Origin: Gnetum montanum
Taxonomy: Eukaryota > Streptophyta > Gnetopsida > Gnetales > Gnetaceae
DNA length: 64,000 nucleotides
Reading direction: 5' to 3'
NCBI GenBank assembly: GCA_015680685.1
Contig: MNCI01015680.1
Span: 1-64,000 of the forward strand
The position numbers and the translations under genes are program-made. Under the pieces are notes generated by a model. It searched no databases and had not been told where the DNA came from. It saw only the letters and a list, made by a program, of their open reading frames with translations. Positions 1 to 10,856 of the stretch are shown here, piece by piece (position 1 is the first letter of the stretch; the number at the start of each line of letters is the position of its first letter).

Positions 1-1776
1 AGCCAACAACAAGAAGCAGGACCCAGCATAGGCCAGGATCAACCGTCACCGCCACAAGACTACAGACCGTCAATGAGCCATCTTAGGGCCATCGCTGAGA
101 CAGTTAGTTGGGGAAGTCGTGATGACGGAAACCTCTTCCACGTCATCGATGATGCCGACCAGCCTACTATTTCATTAGATCACACAAGGGATAAATTATC
201 AATTCAAATAGGAGGAAGGGAAAGCAGATGGTCACAACAGATCTTTGGAAACATAGCATCTTTTCAAGTACAGTTAGAGACTGGTGAAGGGGCCACTGTG
301 GTGGTCATGCAACACCAGGATGCTGCAGGAGCTGCTGAAGTGGTCGCTGACCACATCAAGGAATCCTTTAATGTACCTTTTGTACCACTGATAGATCTTT
401 CAGGAGCACGGGATGCTCAAACTCTTTCTAGAACCTCAATGACTCTTGCGGAACATGAGGATGTACTTGACAGATTGTTTCAAATAGGACAAGTAATGAC
501 GTCTCTTTTTGACATCCCTCAAGATGTAACAGAAATTCAATTAGACCTCATTTCCACAAAGGGGAAGCTGGTCATATCCAAAGTAAGGGCAGAGCATGCT
601 GAAGCTGAAATGCAGAAACTACAAGAGTAGCTCGTAGCCTTACAAGCAGCATAGCGGGATCCTCTTCAATTTTTTCCCGCAGACCAGCTAAAAAATTTCA
701 GAACCAAGCAATTAACAAAGTTAATTGCAAAAAATAAGAAGGTGGAAGAAGAAAAGGAGATGGCCACTTGGGATGCCTCCGCAGCAAGGGCGCAAACTCA
801 TGTGCATATTAAGGCACTCAAGGCCTTAGAAGAAGAGAATAAGCAGTTGGTTGTAGATAACCTTTGGTTGACTTCTGTGGAGAAACAAAAGAAAGTTCTC
901 GATGAACACTTTCATTAGCTACGAGAACAATTCATTTGTGTCAACTGAGATGTAAGTCGTTTAGCCAGAGAGAATCGAACCCTCTCAATGGAGGAAGTAC
1001 ACGCTATTTGCCATAAATTAGCAATTGAGATAAGTGCATGGAAGAATGAGGCTAAATGACACGAGAAGCTAAAGGAGCATTTTTGTGATCAGGTGGGGAT
1101 GTACAAACAAATCCTAGAGAAGGATATCCATATGGCTAAGGCTCAAATCAACAACATCAGTGCTCAGCACACTAATTGGAGGGCCATATTGGACACTTAC
1201 GCCTTCGCCCACTAAGTGGAAGTTAAGAACCCGGACCTGCAGATCCAAGACTTGATCGAATACATGGAGTTGGCAAACCTTAGATATGCCAACCTAGCCA
1301 TGTTAACAGCAGGATACCTGAGGTCAGAGATCGAGCAGTAGGTAGCTTCCACCCACATCAAATATGAAGCAGAATTTGCAGAGTGTAAGAAGCTAGCTGA
1401 GAAACTAGCTATCGCAAATTCTGAACTTGCGGTGGTAAAAGAAAGCTACCAGGGATAGAAAGATGTTGCAACCGACTTGGCTTGAAGGCTAACAGAGCGT
1501 CATGAATACAAAGAGAAAGCTAGAGCCTATGAAGAGGAATGACAGGTGTTCGCGGCATGGTATGTCAAAGCTAATCAGATGTTTCTGCAACTACCCTATC
1601 CATGGGAAGTGCTGACTCCATCAAACATCAGAACACTTGCATGGATGACACAAGACCCTCAGATCGAAGAGGAGAAACTATAGTCCATACTTCAATGCCA
1701 TCAAGTTTCAAAGTTTGGAGCACAAAACAAAGGAAAAGAACCCATGGAGGAGCCACTGCCACCAAGAACTACATGA
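1..1776 (+). pseudogene. Second-gene (coiled-coil protein) remnant of family-A element, 3' part
   Basis: C-terminal two thirds of the extra gene that family-A elements carry between gag and the 3' LTR; it is cut by the window start. The best preserved piece (73-630) begins MSHLRAIAETVSWGSRDDGN and is followed in the same frame by long charged heptad-like stretches (KKVEEEKEMATWD, MEEVHAICHKLAIEI) typical of a coiled coil. At least eight in-frame stops interrupt it, nearly all TAG/TGA/TAA one transition from CAG/CGA/CAA. A TAG at 1681 precedes 31 more conserved codons, so the ancestral end is probably the TGA at 1774. The second copy at 10857-13646 is close throughout. The position between gag and LTR matches the env-like gene of Athila elements, but I see no signal peptide or membrane segment, so the product is best called an unrecognised coiled-coil protein. 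Confidence 0.75.
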
Positions 1777-1930
1777 GTTCCACATTTTTGTAGTTGTAGT
1801 ATTTTTTCTCTGTGTTGTGTCTTCCCACACTATGACATTGTTTCATTTCTTTTCCTAGTTAATAATCCCATACCTATCCACTGTGTAATCAATGGAACTT
1901 GTTCTCTTTTTAACTCGAGGACAAGTTTTT

Positions 1931-1947
1931 ATTTAGTCGTGGGGGTA
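1931..1947 (+). other. Polypurine tract (plus-strand primer site)
   Basis: TTTAGTCGTGGGGGTA sits directly before the TGATGAG start of the LTR, the expected place for priming plus-strand DNA synthesis. The same word precedes the 3' LTRs of the other family members (13800-13811 here, and in reverse complement at 18408 and 23213). Confidence 0.8.
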
Positions 1948-2827
1948 TGATGAGACGCATTTTGCATAGGCCGCGATATCGCATCTTCCCTACGATATTG
2001 CGTACGCGATATCACAGTCTGCTGCCATATCTATAAATAAGACATGACTCTCCATTGTACAGAAATTAGGAGTTAGAAGTAGCAAAGCTCTAGCAGTTTG
2101 ATCCCTCCAGAGTTAGATTATTTTTCCCATGTCTGCCCGCAGTGTGGTGAATGTAATTGTATGGTGTCTTTATTCGAGTGTGCCGTACTTGGACACGCAC
2201 ATGACTGGCAATAAAGATCGAGATTACTTCATCATTGCAGCATTCACTTTATTATTTATTTTTTTGTTTATTTATTTAATGTTATTTACTGTTTTCTCTC
2301 TCTCTCACCCTTAAACTCCTAGAACGCGAAACGAGTATGACTTGATTACGAGCATTTAAGTGCGACTGCTTGGTATCCTAGTGGTGTAGCTAGGATCTAT
2401 GCTTGGTAACCCAGTGGCATATTTGGGATCTACGCTTGGTAATCCTAGTGGCATATCTAGGATCTACAGTTGGTAAATCCCAGTGGTAGTCATGCACGAG
2501 GTCCAAGATGTGTACAGTTGAGGAATCGGTTGCTCGTCGCACTTAGGCTAGATTAGATTTCCTTACCTTTTCCTCCTAGTTTAGCTTAGTTAATATTCTT
2601 TTCCATTTCCTTCAAGAGTAGCATAGATTAGGAACACATCATACACCTCATCTTGGACTAAACCATACATGACAAATATAATACTAGTCCAGGTGGGAAG
2701 ACAGCGAACTGCGACCTAAGGATAACTGTCTAGGTGCCACAACTAGTTCTTCTGCGGAGTTTGACCAGATCGTGTGTGCTACGTTCGTTTCGTATGGTTG
2801 AGTGTAGGGGTATCTCACCACTCATCA
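1948..2827 (+). repeat. 3' LTR of family-A element (first copy)
   Basis: An 880-bp LTR beginning TGATGAG and ending CTCATCA, i.e. 7-bp inverted termini with the TG...CA signature. U3 carries the GCGATATCGC / TACGCGATATC palindromes (about 1971-2014) just upstream of a TATA box at 2032-2039. It is homologous to the LTRs at 5983 and 13812 and, on the other strand, to those at 22385 and 33793. The matching 5' LTR lies outside the window, so the target duplication cannot be checked. Confidence 0.9.
2032..2039 (+). promoter_or_regulatory. LTR promoter TATA box with upstream GATATC palindromes
   Basis: TATAAATA lies about 20 bp downstream of an array of GCGATATCGC-like palindromes joined by TACGC. 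The same layout recurs in every family-A LTR (TATA at 6082, 13877; reverse strand at 23127 and 34534). Confidence 0.7.
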
Positions 2828-3281
2828 TAACTCATCTTCAAGGAATCCTAATATGCACAACTTGAAAATGTGCTCTTCTTGGGGAAGTTGAATCCATCTT
2901 CCACTTTCAATTCTAAGATGATGAGAACTTAAGCAAAGCTTGCTAATAACATTCTGATACTTGATGGAAATAGCAACTAAAAGAGTGAGCTCGTATATCT
3001 AGTTTATTAGACCTAATGTGATGTAAATAAAATTACCTCTTAGTTTCCACATTAATCCACATCTGTATTAAAACCATCTACATAACTAGTTGGCAAATAT
3101 GCTTAGGATCTTGTTACACATCCTCTCAAGAGATGTTCCATTTTCTAAATCATTGCATCCCCTAAAAATATCAACCACGGTCTTCAAGAAATACTTTAGA
3201 GAATTTGTCTTACCTTGAGATATGCAAGCTAGGAGTATATGTAATAAACTGGCACAAAGCTTCTACTTTTAAAGGAATAAA

Positions 3282-3323
<42 letters not shown>

Positions 3324-5600
3324 CATGACTCTTGATTTGAAAACTCCAAGTCATCGGTTTGATTCTAATGGGCAATGCTGAGTTATATATCCCCTCGTTA
3401 TAACATGCCTAAGGGAGTATTTAGGGTGCTACTGCCAAGGTTTGAACTTGTACTTTTAGAATTGGAAATGTTTTAAGGATTACCCACCAAATGCTACTAA
3501 AATGTTTTGAGAGTTACCACATCTAGTTACCCAACCAAATGCAACTATACCTTTAGAGTTTGAAATGGTTTAAGAGTTACGCAACCAAATAGGACTAAAA
3601 TATTTTGAGAGTTACCACAACTAGATGTGATCAAGTTAGTTTAAGATCCATCATTTGTGGATTCACCTTTGTTTCTAAGGAGAAAACTCAAAAGTGTATT
3701 AAATTATTATAAAAATAACATTAAGAAGGAATAAAATTTCTTATGTAAAATAAGCAAGGCATAAAGTTTATAGAAAAAAACCAAAAAAAAAATCCCTAAT
3801 GTGGAAAGACCAAACAAAAAGCCCATCAAAGAATGTGTTATGCTATCTACATGAACATGTGACAAGGAGTCAGTCCTCCTGAGGCAGCAAGTCACAAACA
3901 CAGGGTCAAATGGAACCCAACCCATTGTCATTGTTGTTGTCACATGCAGGGGAATGATAGTCCAACTAAAGGCTACTAGGTTGAGCATATCTCCATTGCA
4001 TATATCCATTGGTTGTAGCACCTTGTACCAATTATAAGCTTGGGTTTCATCGAGATGGAGGACTAAGTTAGTTAGGTAGGGAGCCAATAGCATGGGGTGG
4101 GCAATAGGAAACAAAGGGAACTATGACTCCATCAAACATCCAAAAATGTTTGTGATGGATACTAACACGATGATGTTTAAAGGTGTGGTCTTTTCCATGA
4201 TCAAGAATGTGGATTAGATCATGTCAATCAATGCATGAGTCACTAGTCCCAATTGGAGATTGGCAAGAGCGATGGATAGAGGGGATTAAGAGCCCACTCC
4301 ATAAATACTAGATGTAATGAGGATTTTTTAGGAGTAGGATTTTGGCATCAAGATGTAAGTAGAATAAGTGGAATAGGTTGAGGTAAGTTAAGATGATTGA
4401 GAATGTGGATGCAAGTGGGAAAGTACCATGTCATGTTAAAAGAGTGAGTGTTAGATTGGTTGTAACTATGTGGGTAGTGGCTAAAAGAAGTGTAAGCAAA
4501 TCCTATTAAAGAGGGAGTCATTGAGGGGAAGGGAAGTCAAGGGTGAGCAAGCAGTTAAAGAAGAAGTAGGCCGATGAAGAAAAAATGGTGGTGACAAGGG
4601 ATGAGGGATCAATTTTAGAGGGAAGATCAAATAATTATTGTTACTAAGAAGTAACAAGAGTAGAGGATGGTGTCCTAATGGAAGCAACATCCATCATTAC
4701 CTCCACAAGGTAAGCACCCAACAACCTAGAAACACAATGTTTGAATGAGACCATGAAGGATTTGCTCTTATTGAGTTGTTGATGTTTATCATTGCTAGTC
4801 TTAGATTTAGTTGACACACAAGGAAGCTGGTTGATGTGACGAAATGTAACTTGTGGTTCTTTAAGGAAATGTTGGACTTCAAAACCCCCTATTTGCACAC
4901 GAGGGCTTTGAGGAGGCCCTTGTGTTTGCAAAATAGGTAGGGTATCTACATGAGCATATGTGATATCTTTGTTCAAAACATCAGTGATGAAGGCCAACAT
5001 GTTGAACATGGAACTATTATGTAGGCTCCACAATGACTATAAGTGAGCTAATTGAAGGACATAATAACATATTGCAAATGTTTATCAAACACAGTAACTT
5101 GAATGTATATTTTAATAGTTTCTTTACATTAGCATGTTTCTTAGCTTATTTTTGGGGATGTTGAATCTCAAAAATAACTTTAATATAGAAACACCCTAAG
5201 CTAAATAGTCCAATAAGAACTTTATAACTCAACATTACCCACTAGAATTAAACCCATGACTTGGAGCTTCAAACTAAGAGAGTTACCACTAGGCTAACAC
5301 TTCATTATTTTTCTTAGCATATTTTTAAAATTAAACATGCGTATTATAAATTATAAATTTCATGTGCTAATTAAATAAGCTTTATTATCATTAATATTTA
5401 ATTATTCTAAACAAGCTTTTTTGGGGGCACTAATTCCTAACAATAAAATCTCCTACAATGAAAAAATTTAGAGTACAACTCTAGAAAAACAATAAAATGA
5501 GATGACATGTAACATAAAAGTAATGACCCAATAGTCTTGGAAATTCATTTTTTGACTATAGTTTCACATAAGACATATAACCAACATGATACTAATGTGA
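2828..5600. other. Intergenic DNA without a recognisable gene
   Basis: AT-rich, stop-rich sequence between the first LTR and the LINE remnant. It holds a CA microsatellite (3283-3322) and loosely repeated phrases around 3480-3620 (GAGTTACCACAACTAGATG variants). A 135-residue reverse-strand open frame (4114-3707) has no motif I recognise and no supporting context. I see nothing else. Confidence 0.5.
3283..3322. repeat. (CA)20 microsatellite
   Basis: An uninterrupted run of about 20 CA dinucleotides. Confidence 0.97.
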
Positions 5601-5609
5601 AATTAATAG

Positions 5610-5982
5610 TCACTCTGTCAACCTTTTGTTGTATGTTGATGATGTAGCTTTCATCTCTAACTCTAAGGAAGGTCTGCAACAAATGCTTATTGCTTTAGAT
5701 GATTTCTACCCATAGTAAAAATGGAAGTTAATGCACAAAAAACAAAAATTATGGTGTATGGCACTAGAATAATGATTACTTTTTCACTGCTAGAAAGGAC
5801 CAAGTAAATGTAACACTAACTTATAGATACTTTAGTCTAGATTTTTTCTCATAATTACAAGTAAGATATGTGCATCAAATAGAGGATTGCAAGTAGATTG
5901 AAAGCCTTATTTAATTTAAAAGGAAAATATTAGAAGAAAGTTAGGAAAGATGATTTTAACCAAGCCTAACTACTATATGAGG
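5610..5982 (+). pseudogene. LINE (non-LTR retrotransposon) reverse transcriptase remnant
   Basis: The plus strand encodes FVVYVDDVAFISNSKEGLQ, which matches the YxDD catalytic box of plant LINE reverse transcriptases and its following helix, then a KVNAQKTK-like stretch with stops at about 5700. The family A element at 5983 inserted downstream of it (duplication TGAGG at 5978-5982 and 14612-14616), so the rest of this old element would lie after 14611. A matching LINE C-terminal tail is visible near 15085-15140. Only about 50 codons are recognisable; the clade is uncertain (RTE-like from the tail). Confidence 0.6.
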
Positions 5983-6816
5983 TGATGAGTTGTCATTTGG
6001 GGCGACCGCAATATCGCATACGCGATATCGTAGCCCAACCTGCGATATTGCATACGAGATATCGTAGCCTGTCTCCTCATCTATAAATAAGAGGTAGACA
6101 AAAGAATCAGGGATCATTAGGAAGTTAGTCAATTTTAGCTTAAGTGTTTTTCATTCCTCTTTCTCTACCCTTTTTCCTCTCCATGTATGCCCACAGTGTG
6201 GTGAATGTAATTGTACAGTATCCTTTATTCGAGTGTGACGTACTCGGACAGGCACATGACCGGCAATAAAGATCGAGATTACTTTATCATTGTAGCATTC
6301 ACTTAGATTAATCATTTAATTAATTGTTATTTACTAATTTCCTAGTTAACAATCTCTTACCCTTAACTCATGTTAAAACACGAAATGAGTACGACTTGAT
6401 TACGAGCATTTAAGTGTGACTACTTGGTAACCTAGTAGCGTACCTAGGATCTACGCTTGGTAATCCTAGTGGTAGTCGTGCATGAAGTTCAAGATGTGTA
6501 CGGATAATCAAGAAAGGGCTGCTCATTGCACATAGGCTAGTTTAGATCCTCTCACCCTCTCTCTCTCCTAGATTAGTGAACATTACTTTCCATTACCTTC
6601 AGGAGTAGCATTAGATTAGAAACCCATCATACACCTCACTCTAGACTAAACCATATGTGACAAAGTTAATACTAGTCCAGGTGGGAAGATAGAAAATTGT
6701 GACCCAAGGCTAACTGTCCAGATGCTACAACTAGTTCGTCTACAGGGTTCGACCGGATCGCACGTGTAACACTTGTATTCATATGGTTGAGTGTAGGGGT
6801 ACCTAGCCACTCATCA
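5983..6816 (+). repeat. 5' LTR of element A
   Basis: 834 bp, TGATGAG...CTCATCA. The U3 palindrome cassette is present twice (about 6007-6034 and 6041-6068), each reading GC(A/G)ATAT(C/T)GCATACG plus (C/A)GATATCGTAGCC. TATAAATA is at 6082-6089. The 3' LTR of the same element has one cassette fewer, which accounts for its 34-bp shorter length. Confidence 0.93.
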
Positions 6817-6817
6817 T

Positions 6818-6835
6818 TGGCACCGTTGCTAGGGA
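6818..6835 (+). other. Primer-binding site, tRNA-Asp type
   Basis: TGGCACCGTTGCTAGGGA begins one base after the 5' LTR. It differs by two C-to-T-type transitions from the complement of the plant tRNA-Asp 3' end, the primer used by many Ty3/gypsy elements including Athila. The equivalent site of element C is at 33774-33791 on the other strand. Confidence 0.8.
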
Positions 6836-6957
6836 CGGTGCTAGTTATCTAGATTAGTTATATCATACAAGGATACTGTAAAGGACTTAATGATATATCT
6901 TTCAGAAAGAAATAATTATACAAAGTCACATATAAATTCACACACAATTTCACAACC

Positions 6958-8939
6958 ATGCCTCTCTTACAAGATCACGATAATGCCACACTTAGTGAGG
7001 ACGTTCATTGGAGAACCAAAAAACTATATGATGATGAAGATTGGAGTACTTGACCTGAAGTAGGGTTTCTTATAAACATCAACGAAGGCAACATCATCCC
7101 AATGCACGAAAGCATAACTTACCTAATGACGATGAACACCTACTGGCCACTACAAGCCTAATGAAAATACAAGAGGCTATTTGAATCTTCCGTAGGCATT
7201 GTAAAGAGAGCTGTCTACCAAGGCTTGATTTAAACAACGCTCCTAAATTTTTAGGAGGCTATGAATTAGATCCGCATCAACACTTACAAGCCTTCTACGA
7301 TGCTTGTACATGGAACAAAATTGATAGTGGTTGGCAAAAAATTAAGCTCTTCCCTATGACACTCATTGGCCAAGCAAAAGTATGGTATAGATCGTTAAAA
7401 CCAAATTCAATACAACATTGGTCAACAATTGTAGAATTCTTTAATGAAAAATATCAAACCTACGCAAGAGTGTCAGCCTTGAGGACACAAATCCAAGGAT
7501 GGAAAAAAGCACAATATGAACCCTTGGACATGGCCTTAGAAAGATATTATGCATTTTTAAACAACTGTCTAGGCCATGGGTTTTCTGAGGAAAGTCTAAT
7601 GTACCATATTATTGATGGGCTACGTAATGAAACAAGAAAGACCTTAGGAATGTATGCCCAAGGTCAACTATACGAACTATGAACCCATCAAGTCTAAGAG
7701 CTTATTAAGTGGGTAGCAAAAGAAGAAGGAGAATTAGCTAGATGGGAGAGTGTTGAAAAACATCAACGGGACCAAAAACTCAATTTAACAAAGGTCCATG
7801 ATCATAAAAAGGAGAAATCAACCAATCACAAGGAGAAAGAACTATTTTTACCAATACAACAATCGTTAGAAGAAGTCAAGGCAAATATCAATAAGATGTT
7901 GGAATAGAAGTATCAAAAGTGTGGAGAATTTATCAACATTCTTAGAGATAGAGTTTTGACAATCCAAGAAGTAGGACAAAACATTAGACAATTAGAAAGT
8001 AGGGATAAGGAAAATAAGAGCTCAACTGCCAATCATATGTATGAATGAAACATATGCCTGTACGATCACCGCAAGGGTCAATACCCAATCTTATTACATT
8101 TATATGAGCATTGGGGAAATACGTTACATCCAGAGTTCGTACAGAGATACTATGTTCGATCATAGTGGCAACAATCCCAGTCGTGGGGGAGACCACCACT
8201 AAATTGGAGACACCCTTCGTATCATCTGAATCTAAAGGCTTACCTAGTCCAATACCCTATTTTTCCAATTGGGCCAACATACCCTATCTCACCATAGTAC
8301 CATTCTCCTCAATACTATTAGCCCATGTCCTCAACAAAACCACCACCTTCTGTATCCTACACTTCTCCCCAATTTCAACATTCTCATCCTTTCCCTCCTT
8401 CTACATCGCCACCAATTGTTCCTAAGATGTTTGCACCACAACAACAAACCATGAATGCTACTTGTGCTACTACTACCAACAGCAGTGAGAGGCCTCCTCA
8501 ACATCAAAAGCATCCCTTATTTAAACATGACCGTAAGAAGGGACAACACAATTCTGAGGCCACTACATCATCCACTTCCGCACAAGTCCAACCCTGTGGT
8601 GCACCCTTATCTTCGAACTTCACACCTCATGTAACTTCATCAGGGCCACCAACTAACAATCCAACAACCATACGACCCAATGAACATAGGCATGGAGGGC
8701 AACGTTCCAATCCTTGCATACCATCTAACAGTCCCAAATATCATAGTGATTCAACTCACTATCCAGGAACTACATCGTATAAATTTCCCCACTATGTTTA
8801 TTATAATCAAGTGTGTGAACACCAATTGGGTAAATATGACAAAGTTCCAATATTTCCAACATGCAAGGATCCTCATCTTCCATTTATTAATCCTTGCCAT
8901 GCTCAACCGATTAGTTATGGGGGATATCCCCCATTTTAA
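6958..8939 (+). pseudogene. gag of element A
   Basis: The capsid-type gag gene. It starts at an ATG after the primer site (MPLLQDHDNATLSEDVHWRT). The conserved retrotransposon gag core runs from about 7240 to 7690: LGGYELDPHQ, then FPMTLIGQAKVWYRSL, FNEKYQTYARVSALR and the helix LDMALERYYAFLNNC...DGLRNETRKTLGMY. A proline/serine/threonine-rich tail follows (8325-8939) ending YGGYPPF. A frameshift lies between the start and 7356, and there are several stops. I see no zinc knuckle. Gag would form the particle that packages element RNA. The homologue in element C (33652-31282, reverse) has the same ends, so the gene stops here by design rather than running into pol. Confidence 0.8.
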
Positions 8940-10275
8940 TAACAAGCAGGATTAATGACCATTTTTTATTTTCTTTAATTTTACAACTTTTTGTTTTCCA
9001 ATTTTTTATTTTTCAATTTCTTGTTTTATCTTTTTGTCTTTTTACATTTTTATAAGTAATCTCATCTACAAATAAAACACTCATGTGGCTCGTTGGTTGA
9101 GGTGTGTTCTATGTTATCAAGTTTTGAGTAAGCAATTATTTGGATAGTGAGCCCATTACACCCACTCATCCATTCTACAAATAAGAGGTTCTGTTCGAGG
9201 GTACAATGATATTCTTGACATTCTTAAGACATAAAATTAACTTTGTGTTTATTGTACCCAGAATGAAGAAGGATGGACCAAGAGGGAATGATTAGGGTGT
9301 GACATCAAGGGGACTTGCGGATTCTCTTTGGTGACGTCTGTGGGAGTTATCATGCAACGTGGTCGTACTAAGATCCTTGTAGATCTATCGAAAAATGGGA
9401 GTAAGAGTAATCAAATGGTCACTCCAAAATTCAATAGTGTTCTACGGGGTCCCACTAGAAAGACACGCACCCATGCTTGAAGGGTGGCGGCTTCTCTAGA
9501 TTCATTCGTTCAAAGAAAAAGAGAAGAAAAAAAAAGTTCCACAAAACAAAAACCACTCCTCCTGATCGTATGACTTGTTGTTATGGTACTCTCATAGTTG
9601 TTCATCATGGGATGAAATAATGCGATGTCACTGATTAGAGGAATGGACTTGGTCCTGATCTTGGAATGACTGGTTAATGACATGTTAATCATACTTTACA
9701 CATAGGATTCACTATGCCCTGGGTTAGTTACCTCATGTCCCAATCTTTACGATCCCTTCTAGATCTCATATCATCTCACTGTTTGTGTAATTGTAGCTCA
9801 TGTCATGTGTAACATAGAATTCTTACCTCATTCCAGTGATAATTACATGTGTGTGTTTTGTGGAGTTAGTGCGGATTACATTGAACCCTTCTAGTGCCCA
9901 CGGACACTTTAAGTGTGGTTACACAAGGGCATTATAGGTTGAAACCTGCTTTGGGGAGCATCCACTTGTGTAATCTTTTGTAATCTTCACTTATGAGATA
10001 GCTCACATACACCATTCCTTAACCTCAGCCTATTTTCCATAATGTTCTTTCCCTACTATTATCCCTCTAAATTTCAATGTTCCTATGTACCATTACATAG
10101 CCTTTTTCTCCCATCCGAGGTTTTATTGATAAAATCCACATCATCATAATTAATTATGCCTTTCAAATTAATGAAATTACCCTAGAACCCTTCAACATAT
10201 GTTACAAGTCCTAATTTCAACTTTTGATTCCAAGAAAAACCTTAAAAATTCGGTTTTGCCTCAAGCCTAAAACAT
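8940..10275 (+). other. Spacer between gag and internal promoter, no gene
   Basis: Non-coding, starting with a T-rich tract (8965-9060). The reverse-complement homologue exists in element C (31270 down to 30202, continuing from 27130) and partly in B (22384 down to 21290), so it is a conserved part of the element. No coding domain, RNA gene or pol remnant is visible. Confidence 0.6.
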
Positions 10276-10282
10276 TGATAGG

Positions 10283-10374
10283 CCATGATATTGTGTACGC
10301 GATATTGCGGTTGATGCGATATCGCTTACGCAATGTTTCTTACACGATATCGTGTCCCCCTAACCCTATAAATA
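10283..10374 (+). promoter_or_regulatory. Internal promoter of the second gene (GATATC palindromes plus TATA)
   Basis: Three degenerate palindromic units (around 10283-10309, 10314-10334 and 10341-10356), each built on GCGATATCGC and TACGC, are followed by TATAAATA at 10367-10374. This reproduces the LTR U3 layout in the middle of the element. Homologous promoters are in B (21181-21280, reverse) and C (26720-26790, reverse). Expected role: to start an RNA encoding the second gene independently of the LTR. Function is inferred from layout and conservation across three copies. Confidence 0.65.
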
Positions 10375-10630
10375 GGAGACCCCCCCCCTCACAACACTTA
10401 GCATCATTTCTTGCCATTCACGTAGGGGAGTTTTTCAAATTTTTCTGTGTGACTTGCGAGTGTGACACCTTTTCTTTTCAACCTCTATCTTGCTTGTTGG
10501 TACTATTATTTTCATTCCATTTGAACCTACTTGAACTCGGAGTGTATAGCTTAGTCGTGGGGGAGGGACACCTGCTGAAAAGCGCCTAAATTTTTTGGAA
10601 TTTATCATCACCCAAAGGACATTATCTAGG

Positions 10631-10856
10631 GTAATTAGTTATAACACTTAGAATAATTGTGCAAAAAAAAATCATTTAATCCCTAGGTATACCAGGAAAC
10701 TAAAATTGGAAACCACCTAATTCATAGGACTCATTATTACAATCTTTCGAGCAATATCACATGGAGATAAACAAATCAATTAATTAAGGCAAGAAGTAAG
10801 GTATAACTTAACTTCAAAACACAACCTTACTAATGCTTGACCCTATGTGATTGTAG
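10631..10856 (+). other. Leader intron of the second gene
   Basis: The predicted donor (GG|GTAATT at 10631) is degraded here but is a perfect GTAAGTAT in copies B (20923) and C (26468). A branch-point-like TTACTAATGC lies about 25 bases before the acceptor ATTGTAG, whose last base directly precedes the ATG at 10857. The acceptor is GATTACAG|ATGGC in copy C. The distance from TATA to donor is 264, 266 and 260 bp in A, B and C. Confidence 0.6.

Noticed and set aside
1-1776. Second gene as a true viral-type envelope protein
   Set aside because: The position matches the Athila env-like gene, but no signal peptide, membrane span or processing site is visible; the protein is a hydrophilic coiled coil.
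3707-4114. 135-residue reverse-strand open frame
   Set aside because: No known motif, no homologue in the window, ends in a low-complexity hydrophobic stretch from A/T-rich DNA; unsupported.
8111-8939. Several overlapping Pro/Thr-rich and antisense frames in the gag tail
   Set aside because: Only the 8325-8939 frame continues the gag core register; the others are shadows of it.
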